DNA of 8,241 nt from DASWIV01 sp036397475 (GCA_036397475.1 DASWIV010000192.1:1-8241), one strand, 5' to 3'; positions 1 through 7,346 are shown, counted from the stretch's first letter. The notes: generated by a model from the sequence alone, not told the origin. Made by a program: numbers and translations.

Positions 1-1011
1 AAGGACCGCGAGCCACCGGAAGGCAGGGCAGCACGGCACATCCAAAAATCACCAACTCAGATGATCAGCAATTACCTGAGGCATAACTGGCGCGACAATG
101 TAACAGAGGGATACGGGCGGGTGCTTGCCCTGCAGGACCAGAAGGACACCGAAGCAGACAATATCGTTTATTACGAAGATTCGGACATGATGCAGGCCTG
201 GGGGAATGTCATAACACATCAGTTTTCCGGAAACTGGTGGAGAGAGTCAGGAGCACTTGAAGATATAGACGATGACCGGGCGAGGGAAGATGTCCAGAAT
301 CCAAGTACGATGACCAGCGACGCGCTGCTTTCGTACTCGAACAATGTAACCTGGGCAATCGGAAATGTCGTGTTCAGGCAGGAAAAGCAGACAGTATTCG
401 CGGACCGCGGGCAGTATGAGGAAGAGACCGAGATACTTGTCATGGCTGGTAATGTCGATTATTCAAGTGAAGACGGGGAACTTTTGTCATGTGCGCTTCT
501 GACCATGGACACGAAATACGATGAATATATTGCCGAAGGCGCTGCGATCGCAAGGAATATTGTTCCGGATGAATACCGCGACAATCTCGATGAATTCAAA
601 AAAGATGAAGACGAGCGTGGACCTGACGATGACGCAAGAACCCGGCTCCTTCAGACACGTACTGCACTCGGTCTCGGTGACTGGACTGAAGAGGCTGAAA
701 ATCCTCCGTCGCCTCCACCGATAGAACTGCTGGATCAACTGGGGCGGGAAATTCCACCGAGACCTCCTCCTGCAACAATTCCATTTGTGCCAGCCGTGCC
801 GAATATAGAGCCTGAGCAGGTAACCGATCCGGGAACCTCGGTCGTCAAGGAGGAAGATTCGGTAACGGAAGAACCGAACACTGTTATGGCTGCACCCGAT
901 GCTCCTGAAAATCCATTGACCCTGTTTGGGATAGAGGATCAAGCGGGGGAGAATCCTCCCGCCGACGAACCTGCCGGAGGGGATGAGGAAACAAAGTCCG
1001 GCCAAGGCTGA
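1..1011 (+). CDS. OstA/LptA-like repeat protein, 5' end cut by window
   Basis: The frame is open from base 1 and stops with TGA at 1009-1011. An ATG at 61 exists, but it has no Shine-Dalgarno sequence and no signal peptide follows it, and 20 sense codons precede it, so the true start is probably upstream of the window. Counting from that ATG, the protein shows repeats of the OstA/LptA type: a strand ending in a G-N-V turn recurs as AWGNV (46-50), AIGNVVFRQ (99-107) and MAGNV (128-132), with a weaker copy AEGAAIARN (158-166). ADRGQY at 114-119 matches the usual A-D-R-x-x-Y strand of LptA. Residues from about 180 to 316 are acidic and proline-rich with no recognisable fold. LptA-family proteins form a periplasmic beta-jellyroll that carries lipopolysaccharide to the outer membrane. 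A role in envelope lipid transport is inferred. The next gene, 26 nt downstream, encodes a second protein of the same kind. Family assignment is fairly sure, exact function is not. Confidence 0.75.
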   Translation, partial: KDREPPEGRAARHIQKSPTQMISNYLRHNWRDNVTEGYGRVLALQDQKDTEADNIVYYEDSDMMQAWGNVITHQFSGNWWRESGALEDIDDDRAREDVQNPSTMTSDALLSYSNNVTWAIGNVVFRQEKQTVFADRGQYEEETEILVMAGNVDYSSEDGELLSCALLTMDTKYDEYIAEGAAIARNIVPDEYRDNLDEFKKDEDERGPDDDARTRLLQTRTALGLGDWTEEAENPPSPPPIELLDQLGREIPPRPPPATIPFVPAVPNIEPEQVTDPGTSVVKEEDSVTEEPNTVMAAPDAPENPLTLFGIEDQAGENPPADEPAGGDEETKSGQG

Positions 1012-1037
1012 ACAGGATCCGAGAAGAAATACAAAGA

Positions 1038-3131
1038 ATGAAACGGTCGAGGTCAGACAATCCAGCAGGACAATCGAAGGTCGATTTGACGTCCATTCCA
1101 ACTCCGGAATGGATGGTAATAGTCGTCTCTATCACAGTTACAATTTTTCTGTTTCTTATACCTACAGTTGATGTCTCGTACGCTGAAAATGAAGATCCAT
1201 CGATCCCGTTTGGCGACCTGTCCGGCGGCGATGGCGAAATCTCGATCCAGCTGAGCGGAACCGAAGAGGAACCGTTCGATCTGTCCGTGGAAGATTTCGA
1301 GCCGTTTTATCTCTTGCCTGAACCTGGAGAAGCTCCATATGAGGGTGTTCAGCCTGCCGAAGAAATACCTCCTGAGCCTGAAGAATCGGAATTTCTCCTT
1401 CCAGACATCGAGTTATTGGAGAAACCTGAATTATCCACGGCACAGGAAGAGGAGCCGCTTTCACCTATATTTTCAGTTCGCGAGCGCGATGAATTTTACA
1501 CGCGGATCGTAGGAGAAGCACCTGTTCCCGATATAACCAGGCTGGGTCCGCTTCCGGATCTTGACGATGACGGGGTGGAGTTTACCGATGTCGCGGCGGA
1601 CTGGATCTATTACCAGAAGAGTGCCGGAATGACGGAACTCCGTGGCCATGTAATGGTGATCTACGACACCACAATAATTTCGTGCGACGAAGCCATACTC
1701 GATGAAACCAACCAGGTGTACAAATTTTTCGGCGAGGGCCGTACGTTTGTCGATGACGCGGATTACACTCTAGAATGCGACGAATTTGAAATTCACGATG
1801 CCGATGACGAAAAGGTCATTTTTATCAAGGGACAGTCTACGATGGTGGTGTACGCCGATGACAAGGCTGTGGAACCTGGTCCGGATTCATCAAAGCGCGA
1901 GAGGGTTGAATACGCGCTGAAGCAGCAGGATACCACGATCACGTTCACCGACGCTGAATTTTATTACCACGACGATATTTTCGACGCGCATAAGGGAGTC
2001 AGGTTCGAGCAGGACGACAAGTATGCACAGAGCACCGAATTCCACGGCGAGAACGAAATTGATTACTCTCATTTTTCGGGATTTGTCGAATTCTGGCAGG
2101 CCAATGGGGACTGGCTGTACCAGTATAAAATTATAGAACCGGAAGAAGATCCGCCAAACAGAAACGACAGGCTGACCAGGGCACTCATGAGTGTGCCAAC
2201 AACAATTACCTGCGATGAAGCAGAGATGTTCGGTGAAGATGGTTTTCTCGAACTGCGGTCGTTCCCGGGTGAAATAGTTTATTTCTACCAGGAAGATAAA
2301 CACGCCGAATGTGAAACATTTTCTCTCTGGTACACGGAAGAAGATAAAGAAGACAACGAGGACCCGAACAACTTACTTGAACCGGTTGTCCCGGAGCCCG
2401 GACCACTTTTTACCCGTCCGCCCGGATTTGGTGAGTTGAAGCTGGTTGCTGATTTTCCTGAAGCATACATTCCGTGGCAGCCATCGACATGGGTGCCCGA
2501 GCTTCCACAGTCCGTGCATCCGGATTTGAGCGTCCCCCCTGTCGGCACGGATTTCTCATTTGATTTTCCCGAGGGTGAAACCGATGAACCCGGAGGAGCG
2601 GTCGGGCAGTTAGCTGAACTTGGCGAACATCTCGAGGAAGTCACAGCGCCGCCCGATCAGAGCGATGTGCATAAAAATGAGATCATTATGGACGGGTCGG
2701 TATTTTTCAGGCAGGAAAATGGAGACTGGCTATTCGTTTACGATGTTGTCAGGGAGGAAGACGAGTCGGAGGAATCGGTTGAGCAGATAAGGAAATGGGC
2801 TAACGGACAATGCGACTATTTCCAGGTCTGGATGGACGACGAGATAGTCGAAGCTACCGGGAATGTCTACGCTGAACAGGATAATCAGAATTTAAAATGC
2901 GACTTCGCCCGTTATATAGGTGAATTCGACATGGCGTACCTGACTGGCAGCCTGGAAATATTCAGGGAAGAAAAAAATCACCTTTTAAGTAATGAAGGAT
3001 TCCTGTTCTTCACCACCAAGGTGTTTGAAGCTCTTGGTGAAGTTCAGACAACTGTAATGGTAGATGTCGAGGAGCGGACGAGGGAAAATCGGGAAACCGC
3101 CGAGACCGAGACCGAAAATGAAGAAGGTTAG
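1038..3131 (+). CDS. Long exported OstA/LptA-repeat protein (697 aa)
   Basis: Residues 1-25 carry K/R residues and residues 26-44 are strongly hydrophobic, followed by VSYA-E (46-50), which could be a signal-peptidase site or mark the end of a membrane anchor. An acidic proline-rich linker runs to about 180. OstA-like repeats then follow at roughly 185-275, 298-365, 388-432 and 547-672, separated by another Pro-rich linker (about 433-545). Typical pieces are ELRGHVMVIYD (200-210), GDWLYQY (357-363), GSVFFRQENGDWLF (553-566) and EATGNVYAEQ (605-614). LptA is usually under 200 aa, so this is several times larger. The start is fixed by an in-frame stop at 984-986 with no better start after it; a start at M26 would lose the charged n-region. 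No strong ribosome binding site is visible. It probably forms an operon with the preceding repeat gene. Likely an outer-membrane or periplasmic factor related to lipopolysaccharide transport; the precise job is unknown. Confidence 0.78.
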   Translation: MKRSRSDNPAGQSKVDLTSIPTPEWMVIVVSITVTIFLFLIPTVDVSYAENEDPSIPFGDLSGGDGEISIQLSGTEEEPFDLSVEDFEPFYLLPEPGEAPYEGVQPAEEIPPEPEESEFLLPDIELLEKPELSTAQEEEPLSPIFSVRERDEFYTRIVGEAPVPDITRLGPLPDLDDDGVEFTDVAADWIYYQKSAGMTELRGHVMVIYDTTIISCDEAILDETNQVYKFFGEGRTFVDDADYTLECDEFEIHDADDEKVIFIKGQSTMVVYADDKAVEPGPDSSKRERVEYALKQQDTTITFTDAEFYYHDDIFDAHKGVRFEQDDKYAQSTEFHGENEIDYSHFSGFVEFWQANGDWLYQYKIIEPEEDPPNRNDRLTRALMSVPTTITCDEAEMFGEDGFLELRSFPGEIVYFYQEDKHAECETFSLWYTEEDKEDNEDPNNLLEPVVPEPGPLFTRPPGFGELKLVADFPEAYIPWQPSTWVPELPQSVHPDLSVPPVGTDFSFDFPEGETDEPGGAVGQLAELGEHLEEVTAPPDQSDVHKNEIIMDGSVFFRQENGDWLFVYDVVREEDESEESVEQIRKWANGQCDYFQVWMDDEIVEATGNVYAEQDNQNLKCDFARYIGEFDMAYLTGSLEIFREEKNHLLSNEGFLFFTTKVFEALGEVQTTVMVDVEERTRENRETAETETENEEG
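1620..3053 (+). repeat. Degenerate OstA-type protein repeats with a periodic cysteine
   Basis: At protein level the 697-aa product holds repeated beta-strand units in which a Cys-Asp/Glu step recurs: SCDEAI (C216), ECDEF (C247), TCDEAE (C392), ECETF (C425), QCDYF (C592) and KCDFAR (C621). These are the only six cysteines in the protein. In canonical LptA this position is usually Ala of A-D-R/x-A/x-x-Y. The DNA is not noticeably repetitive, so the duplications are old. Confidence 0.65.
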
Positions 3132-3168
3132 AGATATTTATTGGAAGTGAAATTCCGCAGGCTGTAAC
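3132..3168. other. Convergent intergenic gap, no clear terminator
   Basis: These 37 bases separate two converging genes. The only dyad is GGAA/TTCC (3143-3146 with 3153-3156, loop of 6), which is too short to call an intrinsic terminator, and no T-run follows on either strand. Confidence 0.5.
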
Positions 3169-4728
3169 TTATTCAACGTGGTCATGTTCTCCGTGCGCCT
3201 GTCCTTCGTGAATTGCTTCGGGCGGAGCGTAGATGTACCAGTAATTTCCTGCCCCCACGTCGAAAAATAACGCGAGCTCATAATTATCGAGAATCGCCTG
3301 TTCCATTTCATCAGTCCATCGATTGAAACCCGCCATTTCGTACGCAGGCGACTCGGTGTCGGTGTGGTAGGGGTCGTTCAGGTCGACCCGCAATATCACA
3401 AGCCCGTATTCCTGGTCGCGGATCGTCTTCAGGAACGGCTCCTGGTCCCATTTCCCGGTTCTGCTTAACAGGCTCATGATGTACGGCTGGAACACGACCG
3501 GTTTTCCTTCGATGAACGGAAAACTCGCATCCTCTGATAACACCAGTCCAGGTGAAGCGCCCACCAGCTGCAGAAGTTCCATACCGTCCTGTAATTTTTC
3601 CGGATCCATCCTGTGCAGCCTGAAATCGTTCGGGGAAAAGAATCTCACGTTAATAATTGTAATGATCAGTAAGGTGTAAATAACAGCTTTTAGTGAAACG
3701 GGAAAAATATTGACAGCGGCGCTTTCTGAATTTCTTTCGATGACCGAGTCAATTGTAAATGCGGACAAAATCAGGGTCGATACAAGTGGCTCGATGAGGT
3801 AATTGGTGTCCGATCCTTCGAATCCATAGGACAATAATGTTCCATGTGCAAGAAGGTAATACCATCCGAACGACGACCTGTTTCCACTGAGTGGGGATTT
3901 CGATAAAAATGCGGTTAAGGCTATCAGATGGATGATCCATGTCGATGCGAAATAATCTCCGACACCCGAGGTCAGGCGCTCAGAGAAAAACCTGTTGGCG
4001 GTATAGGTAAACAGGTGGAGGAACAATCCGCCGCCGGTCAGGATATTTATTATGAAGTATCCGCCAACAGCCGTAATTAAAAATGTAATAATAAATTTTC
4101 TGATTCTTGGATCTTTAGTCAGTAGTGAATAAACGAAAACCGAAGCTGGTGCCGCAAGGAATGAATGTTTTGTCAGGACAGCAAGGGTGAAGAGGATTGC
4201 TGTCGCGACGCCACCATACTTCCTTTCGCCTTTCAGCCAGACATAAAGTCCTGATACTGCAAAAAAAATTCCGAGTGTATCGACCCTGACCACCTGTGCC
4301 CACCTGAACGGCCATGGAAAAACAAGCAACAGCGCTACAGCCAGAAATGCCACCAGGTCGGTGATCTTCAGGTGTTTGAGCATCAGGATTAATATTGTTG
4401 CGATCCCGATCAGCGATGCTGCCGCGATGAGGCGTCCGGGTAAAAGGCTCGGGCCTGTGAATAACATTAAAAGCCCGTTCAAAAGCGGATAGAGGGGAGG
4501 GTATGACGAGACGATCCATGGGGGATTGTCGAGTGAATGGTACGGGTTAGCGCCACTCACCAGCTGGTACGACATATTTGCAAGGAAGCCTTCGCCGAAA
4601 TCGATCCCGTATGGAATTCCAAATATTTTAAACAGGGACAGGATGAACAGAACCGTGAACAGCAGAAATATTCCGCCGACAAAAATCAGTTCCAGTGGAT
4701 GGTGATTTTTTTCCCCGGTTTCATTCAT
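3169..4728 (-). CDS. Polytopic GT-C (GT39/ArnT-like) membrane glycosyltransferase
   Basis: A 519-aa protein with about ten to twelve hydrophobic segments between residues 12 and 360 and a soluble C-terminal domain (about 365-519). Features of the GT-C/PMT superfamily are visible: a first TM helix followed by an outer loop with acidic residues (DFGEG, 43-47), a loop YPPLYP (76-81), RVDTLGIFF (148-156) at a helix start, and LTKHSFLAAP (185-194), which resembles the K-Q/H-x motif of these families. Such enzymes transfer a sugar from a polyprenyl-phosphate donor to an envelope acceptor on the outer face of the inner membrane. Donor and acceptor cannot be read from the sequence. The C-terminus ends in a His/Glu-rich tail (507-519). 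The ATG at 4728 lies 3 nt past the rhomboid stop codon, with no strong Shine-Dalgarno, so translation is probably coupled to that gene. Superfamily assignment is good; the specific family is uncertain. Confidence 0.75.
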   Translation of the reverse strand: MNETGEKNHHPLELIFVGGIFLLFTVLFILSLFKIFGIPYGIDFGEGFLANMSYQLVSGANPYHSLDNPPWIVSSYPPLYPLLNGLLMLFTGPSLLPGRLIAAASLIGIATILILMLKHLKITDLVAFLAVALLLVFPWPFRWAQVVRVDTLGIFFAVSGLYVWLKGERKYGGVATAILFTLAVLTKHSFLAAPASVFVYSLLTKDPRIRKFIITFLITAVGGYFIINILTGGGLFLHLFTYTANRFFSERLTSGVGDYFASTWIIHLIALTAFLSKSPLSGNRSSFGWYYLLAHGTLLSYGFEGSDTNYLIEPLVSTLILSAFTIDSVIERNSESAAVNIFPVSLKAVIYTLLIITIINVRFFSPNDFRLHRMDPEKLQDGMELLQLVGASPGLVLSEDASFPFIEGKPVVFQPYIMSLLSRTGKWDQEPFLKTIRDQEYGLVILRVDLNDPYHTDTESPAYEMAGFNRWTDEMEQAILDNYELALFFDVGAGNYWYIYAPPEAIHEGQAHGEHDHVE

Positions 4729-4731
4729 GGG

Positions 4732-5622
4732 CTACATTTTAAACCATTCGGGAGGAGGATCATTATCCGTTCCCTCGGGGTGCTCAAAATCCGGTTTGTC
4801 CGGTCGCCTGAACACTATTCTGAACCCCTTTTTGCCGGAAGTTCGACCGAATACCTTCTGTTCAGCCGAATGCCATCCATGAGAGGTTTTATGGCCGTGC
4901 GACCGGATCATTGTAAGCATCCAGACAGCCGCCACAAATGCGCCGCCAAGATGTCCCCAGTGGTCGACATTATCTACCAGCCTGAACAGGACAAACAAGG
5001 TCTCGACTACAATAAATCCAACGACTGCTTTCCATACCCGGACAGGGACCACGAAAAATAAATACGCTATCTCATTTCCGTACAGGAATGCATAGCCGAC
5101 AAGCACACCGAAAACCGCTCCGGACGCGCCCAGCGACGGTATCATGGAATCATGCACAAGGAGGCGCATCGCAAGTGACAACAGCCCTCCGCCAAGTCCA
5201 GCTGCGAGGTAAAACAACAAGAACGTCCTGGATCCGAATGTCCGCTCAACTCTCGGGCCGAACATCCACAGCAAAAACATGTTAAAAACGAGATGCAACA
5301 TATTCTGGCTGTCGTGGAGGAACATCGATGTGATTAACTGCCAGACTCGCCCCTTCATGACAAGTTCGGGGGTCATGGCAAACAACGTGTACCATGTGAC
5401 AGGAACTACTTCCGAATGGTGAGTATAGTAATCCACCTCGGGCGAAATCGGGAACCAACCAAGTCCGTCAGTAATAATCATGATCAGCCAGATAGCGACG
5501 TTTGCAATGGCAAACCAGAAAACCACCGGAGCCCCGTAGCCCCACATTTTTGAAAATGGAGTGATGACCATCGGCTGCATGTAGTCGTCCGTCCTGGCTG
5601 ATTTTTTATACCATGGTCGCAT
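4732..5622 (-). CDS. Rhomboid family intramembrane serine protease
   Basis: A 296-aa protein with the six-helix rhomboid core between about residues 31 and 240. The catalytic serine is S167 in GASGAVFG (165-172) and the catalytic histidine is H224 in HWGHLGG (221-227). The oxyanion/loop motif H110-x-x-x-N114 (HLVFN) matches H150/N154 of E. coli GlpG, and FGPRVERTFGSRTFLLFYLA (121-140) is typical of the family. Rhomboids cleave single-pass membrane proteins within the bilayer; the substrate here is unknown. About 55 residues after the last helix form a soluble tail, basic then acidic, ending PPPEWFKM. Start choice is uncertain: ATG at 5622 follows an in-frame stop (5641-5643) but lacks a good ribosome binding site, whereas ATG at 5580 (M15) has a weak GGAC about 7-8 nt upstream, and either leaves the core intact. 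All key residues are present, so it should be active. Confidence 0.92.
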   Translation of the reverse strand: MRPWYKKSARTDDYMQPMVITPFSKMWGYGAPVVFWFAIANVAIWLIMIITDGLGWFPISPEVDYYTHHSEVVPVTWYTLFAMTPELVMKGRVWQLITSMFLHDSQNMLHLVFNMFLLWMFGPRVERTFGSRTFLLFYLAAGLGGGLLSLAMRLLVHDSMIPSLGASGAVFGVLVGYAFLYGNEIAYLFFVVPVRVWKAVVGFIVVETLFVLFRLVDNVDHWGHLGGAFVAAVWMLTMIRSHGHKTSHGWHSAEQKVFGRTSGKKGFRIVFRRPDKPDFEHPEGTDNDPPPEWFKM

Positions 5623-5758
5623 TTCAGTCAGTAATGTATATCATTTTCCAACGGCAAACGCCTGGGACCTTGCCTGGTGCCATTGTTCGGACTCCGGGAA
5701 GACTTATTTGTTCAAATTTGCTGGATGGATGCCGGATCCGTTTCCTGTTCGGGATGTG
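5623..5758 (-). other. 136-nt gap upstream of rhomboid gene
   Basis: No convincing gene is visible. On the minus strand a TATACA-like hexamer lies just before the rhomboid ATG and a TATAAA (complement at 5605-5610) lies just inside the longer reading frame, but neither has a good -35 box at proper spacing. A 5-bp GGCAA/TTGCC dyad is present without a following U-run, so I do not call a terminator. Whether the rhomboid gene is read through from the carboxypeptidase gene or has its own promoter is open. Confidence 0.4.
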
Positions 5759-6664
5759 TCAGTACAATGCCCCCCGGTCGTACACTTCCCTGTACGATGC
5801 ATAATCGGAATCGTAAAGGGAAAATCCATAGTCGAACAGGTCGATTGTCTGTGGCCACTGGCGGTCTCTCTCGCAGCCAAGGACGACCGCGATGAGAGTT
5901 TTATCCCTGTACGTGGCACTTGAAACGAGGCAGAACCCCGCAGCGTTTGTGTATCCGGTTTTTATTCCATTCGCGAGCGGGAATTGCTCAAGCAGGTGAT
6001 TTGTCGATTCGAATTTTACATCGGTCCTGTTTCCAAAGACGGGAAAGTCGACCTTGGTCGCTTTCACCCACTGGCGAATCTCGTCGTGTTTCATCGCTTC
6101 CCTGGCAAGCAGGGCGAGATCGAACGCGGTCGAGACATGGGTATCATCGGGCAAGCCATTGGGATTCGAAAAATGAGTGTCATTCATCCCAAGCTCAGCA
6201 GCCCTGCGATTCATCCGCTCAATAAATTTGTCCACATTTCCGTCAATATATTCGCCGACCGCGACAGCCGCGTCGTTGCCGCTCCTTACCATCATGGCGT
6301 AGCAAAGGTCGCCAAGCGGGACCTGTTCGCCTGCTTCAAGGCCGAGCCTGCTCCCGGATTCCCATGTTGCTCGCGATGTGACGGTCACGATACTGTCGAG
6401 ATCCGCATTTTCGACGGCGAGCAGCGCGGTCATAATTTTCGTGGTGCTTGCAGGAGCCCTGGTCGTTTCGATATGGCGTCCGTAGATGACACGCCCGGTG
6501 TCCGGGTCCATAAGGACGTAGGACGGGCAATCGAGCAGGGGTGCCGGCGGTCCTGTCACAGCGGGCAGCGAAAACAGGATTGCCAGGAAACCTACCGAAA
6601 ATAGAGATGCGAGTGCTTTAAGCGCCTTTCTTCTGGGCATGGTCGGTAATTTCTGTGGTTTCAT
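5759..6664 (-). CDS. dacA: D-alanyl-D-alanine carboxypeptidase (peptidase S11)
   Basis: Low-molecular-weight penicillin-binding protein that removes the terminal D-Ala from peptidoglycan pentapeptides in the periplasm. The three active-site motifs are present and in order: S73-T-T-K76 (PASTTKIMTA), S128-G-N130 (MMVRSGNDAA) and K235-T-G237 (GIKTGYTNAAG). NPNGLPDDTH (167-176) is another family hallmark. A basic n-region and a hydrophobic stretch (about 17-35) make an export signal. At 301 aa it ends soon after the transpeptidase-like domain and lacks the C-terminal beta-domain and amphipathic membrane anchor of E. coli PBP5 (about 400 aa). The ATG at 6664 overlaps the end of scpB by 47 nt; an internal ATG at 6640 (M9, just before PRRK) would overlap by 23 nt and is equally plausible, since neither has a clear ribosome binding site. 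Translation is probably coupled to scpB. The symbol marks the family; dacF or dacB would fit as well. Confidence 0.92.
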   Translation of the reverse strand: MKPQKLPTMPRRKALKALASLFSVGFLAILFSLPAVTGPPAPLLDCPSYVLMDPDTGRVIYGRHIETTRAPASTTKIMTALLAVENADLDSIVTVTSRATWESGSRLGLEAGEQVPLGDLCYAMMVRSGNDAAVAVGEYIDGNVDKFIERMNRRAAELGMNDTHFSNPNGLPDDTHVSTAFDLALLAREAMKHDEIRQWVKATKVDFPVFGNRTDVKFESTNHLLEQFPLANGIKTGYTNAAGFCLVSSATYRDKTLIAVVLGCERDRQWPQTIDLFDYGFSLYDSDYASYREVYDRGALY

Positions 6665-7277
6665 CGTTCAAACCAAAATCTACAGTTGTGATCCTGGGCT
6701 CATCAGCCGACTGTTGCTCGTCTTCCCCCTGGTCGAGTACAGGCTTCCTGAGTCCTTCACGTTCAAATTCGAGAGGTGGCAGCTCTTCAATATTTCCGAG
6801 CCCGAAATGCCTTAAGAATTCGTCCGTGGTTCCGTACAGGTACGGATTTCCGAGTGAATTTTTCTGTCCTACAACCTTGATGAGGTTGCTTTCCTGTAAT
6901 TTGTAGATTGTTCCGGAAGTCTGAACGCCGCGAATGGTGTCGATTTCCGGACGCGTTATCGGCTGGTTATACGCGATAACAGCCAGAGTTTCCAGCGCGG
7001 CTTTACTCAATCGCTTCGTGCGCTGGATGTTGAAGAAATTTTCGACTTCGACAGATAGTGACGGGTCGCTGGTCATCTCCCAGCAGCCGTTTACGAACCT
7101 CAGCTTCAAGCCACGTTCCTGGTACTCAGCCTGAAGCGAGTCCAGTGCCGCGGATATCTCTTCCTCGTCATACGGGAGAGACTCCTTGAATCGCTTTAAT
7201 GAGACAGGTTCCCCGGTGAGAAAAAGTATGTTCTCGACCAGGTCCTTTACGCTTCTGTGAGGACGCATTTCGTCCAC
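6618..7277 (-). CDS. scpB: Segregation and condensation protein B (ScpB)
   Basis: ScpB forms a dimer that binds the middle of the kleisin ScpA in the SMC-ScpAB condensin, which compacts and separates chromosomes. At 219 aa it has the usual size. Two winged-helix domains are recognisable: about 8-75 (VENILFLTGEPVSLKRF) and about 88-162, with the signature SKAALETLAVIAYNQPITRP (91-110), EIDTIRGV (111-118) and YGTTDEFLRHFGL (148-160). The G-R-P before the last motif is G-N-P here. Residues 175-219 are an acidic tail of low complexity. The start is GTG (7275-7277), chosen because a strong ribosome binding site lies 8 nt upstream; an ATG at 7268 (M4) is the alternative. scpA is 69 nt upstream and the carboxypeptidase gene overlaps its 3' end. 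Confidence 0.95.
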   Translation of the reverse strand: MDEMRPHRSVKDLVENILFLTGEPVSLKRFKESLPYDEEEISAALDSLQAEYQERGLKLRFVNGCWEMTSDPSLSVEVENFFNIQRTKRLSKAALETLAVIAYNQPITRPEIDTIRGVQTSGTIYKLQESNLIKVVGQKNSLGNPYLYGTTDEFLRHFGLGNIEELPPLEFEREGLRKPVLDQGEDEQQSADEPRITTVDFGLNDETTEITDHAQKKGA

Positions 7278-7284
7278 TATACTG

Positions 7285-7292
7285 CCACCTCT
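7285..7292 (-). promoter_or_regulatory. Strong ribosome binding site of scpB
   Basis: On the minus strand the sequence reads AGAGGTGG, containing GAGGTG complementary to the 16S 3' end. Spacing is 8 nt to the GTG at 7277. It is much the best Shine-Dalgarno sequence in the window and decides the GTG start of scpB. Confidence 0.75.
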
Positions 7293-7309
7293 CTTATCAA
7301 TAAAATCGC

Positions 7310-7325
7310 ATTAATTTTCATTAAT
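7310..7325 (-). other. AU-rich hairpin between scpA and scpB
   Basis: The 69-nt scpA-scpB gap is very AT-rich and holds a perfect 6-bp dyad, ATTAAT-GAAA-ATTAAT on the transcribed strand, closing a GAAA tetraloop. All pairs are A-U, so it is weak, and no U-run makes it a terminator. It could be a processing or stability element, or chance in AT-rich DNA. Confidence 0.3.
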
Positions 7326-7346
7326 ATTTCCATAATTCTGAATATT

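Noticed and set aside
61..63. ATG at 61 as the true start of the first gene
   Set aside because: The frame is open for 20 codons before it, there is no ribosome binding site, and no signal peptide follows although the protein family is exported.
487..1101. 204-codon open frame on the minus strand
   Set aside because: It is antisense to the OstA-repeat gene; its Arg/Cys-rich composition is typical of a shadow frame.
3143..3156. Intrinsic terminator between the convergent genes
   Set aside because: Only a 4-bp stem and no T-run on either strand.
4537..5061. 174-codon open frame on the plus strand
   Set aside because: It runs antisense across the glycosyltransferase start and the rhomboid C-terminal half, has no recognisable domain, and both overlapped genes have strong family evidence.
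5605..5610. TATAAA as a -10 box for the rhomboid gene
   Set aside because: No acceptable -35 hexamer at 16-18 nt spacing; it is inside the longer reading frame.
6527..6529. Cysteine at residue 46 of the carboxypeptidase as a lipoprotein site
   Set aside because: The preceding residues LLD do not fit a lipobox, which needs a small residue such as Ala or Gly directly before the Cys.
5984..6604. 206-codon open frame on the plus strand
   Set aside because: It is antisense to the carboxypeptidase gene, whose three active-site motifs settle the coding strand.
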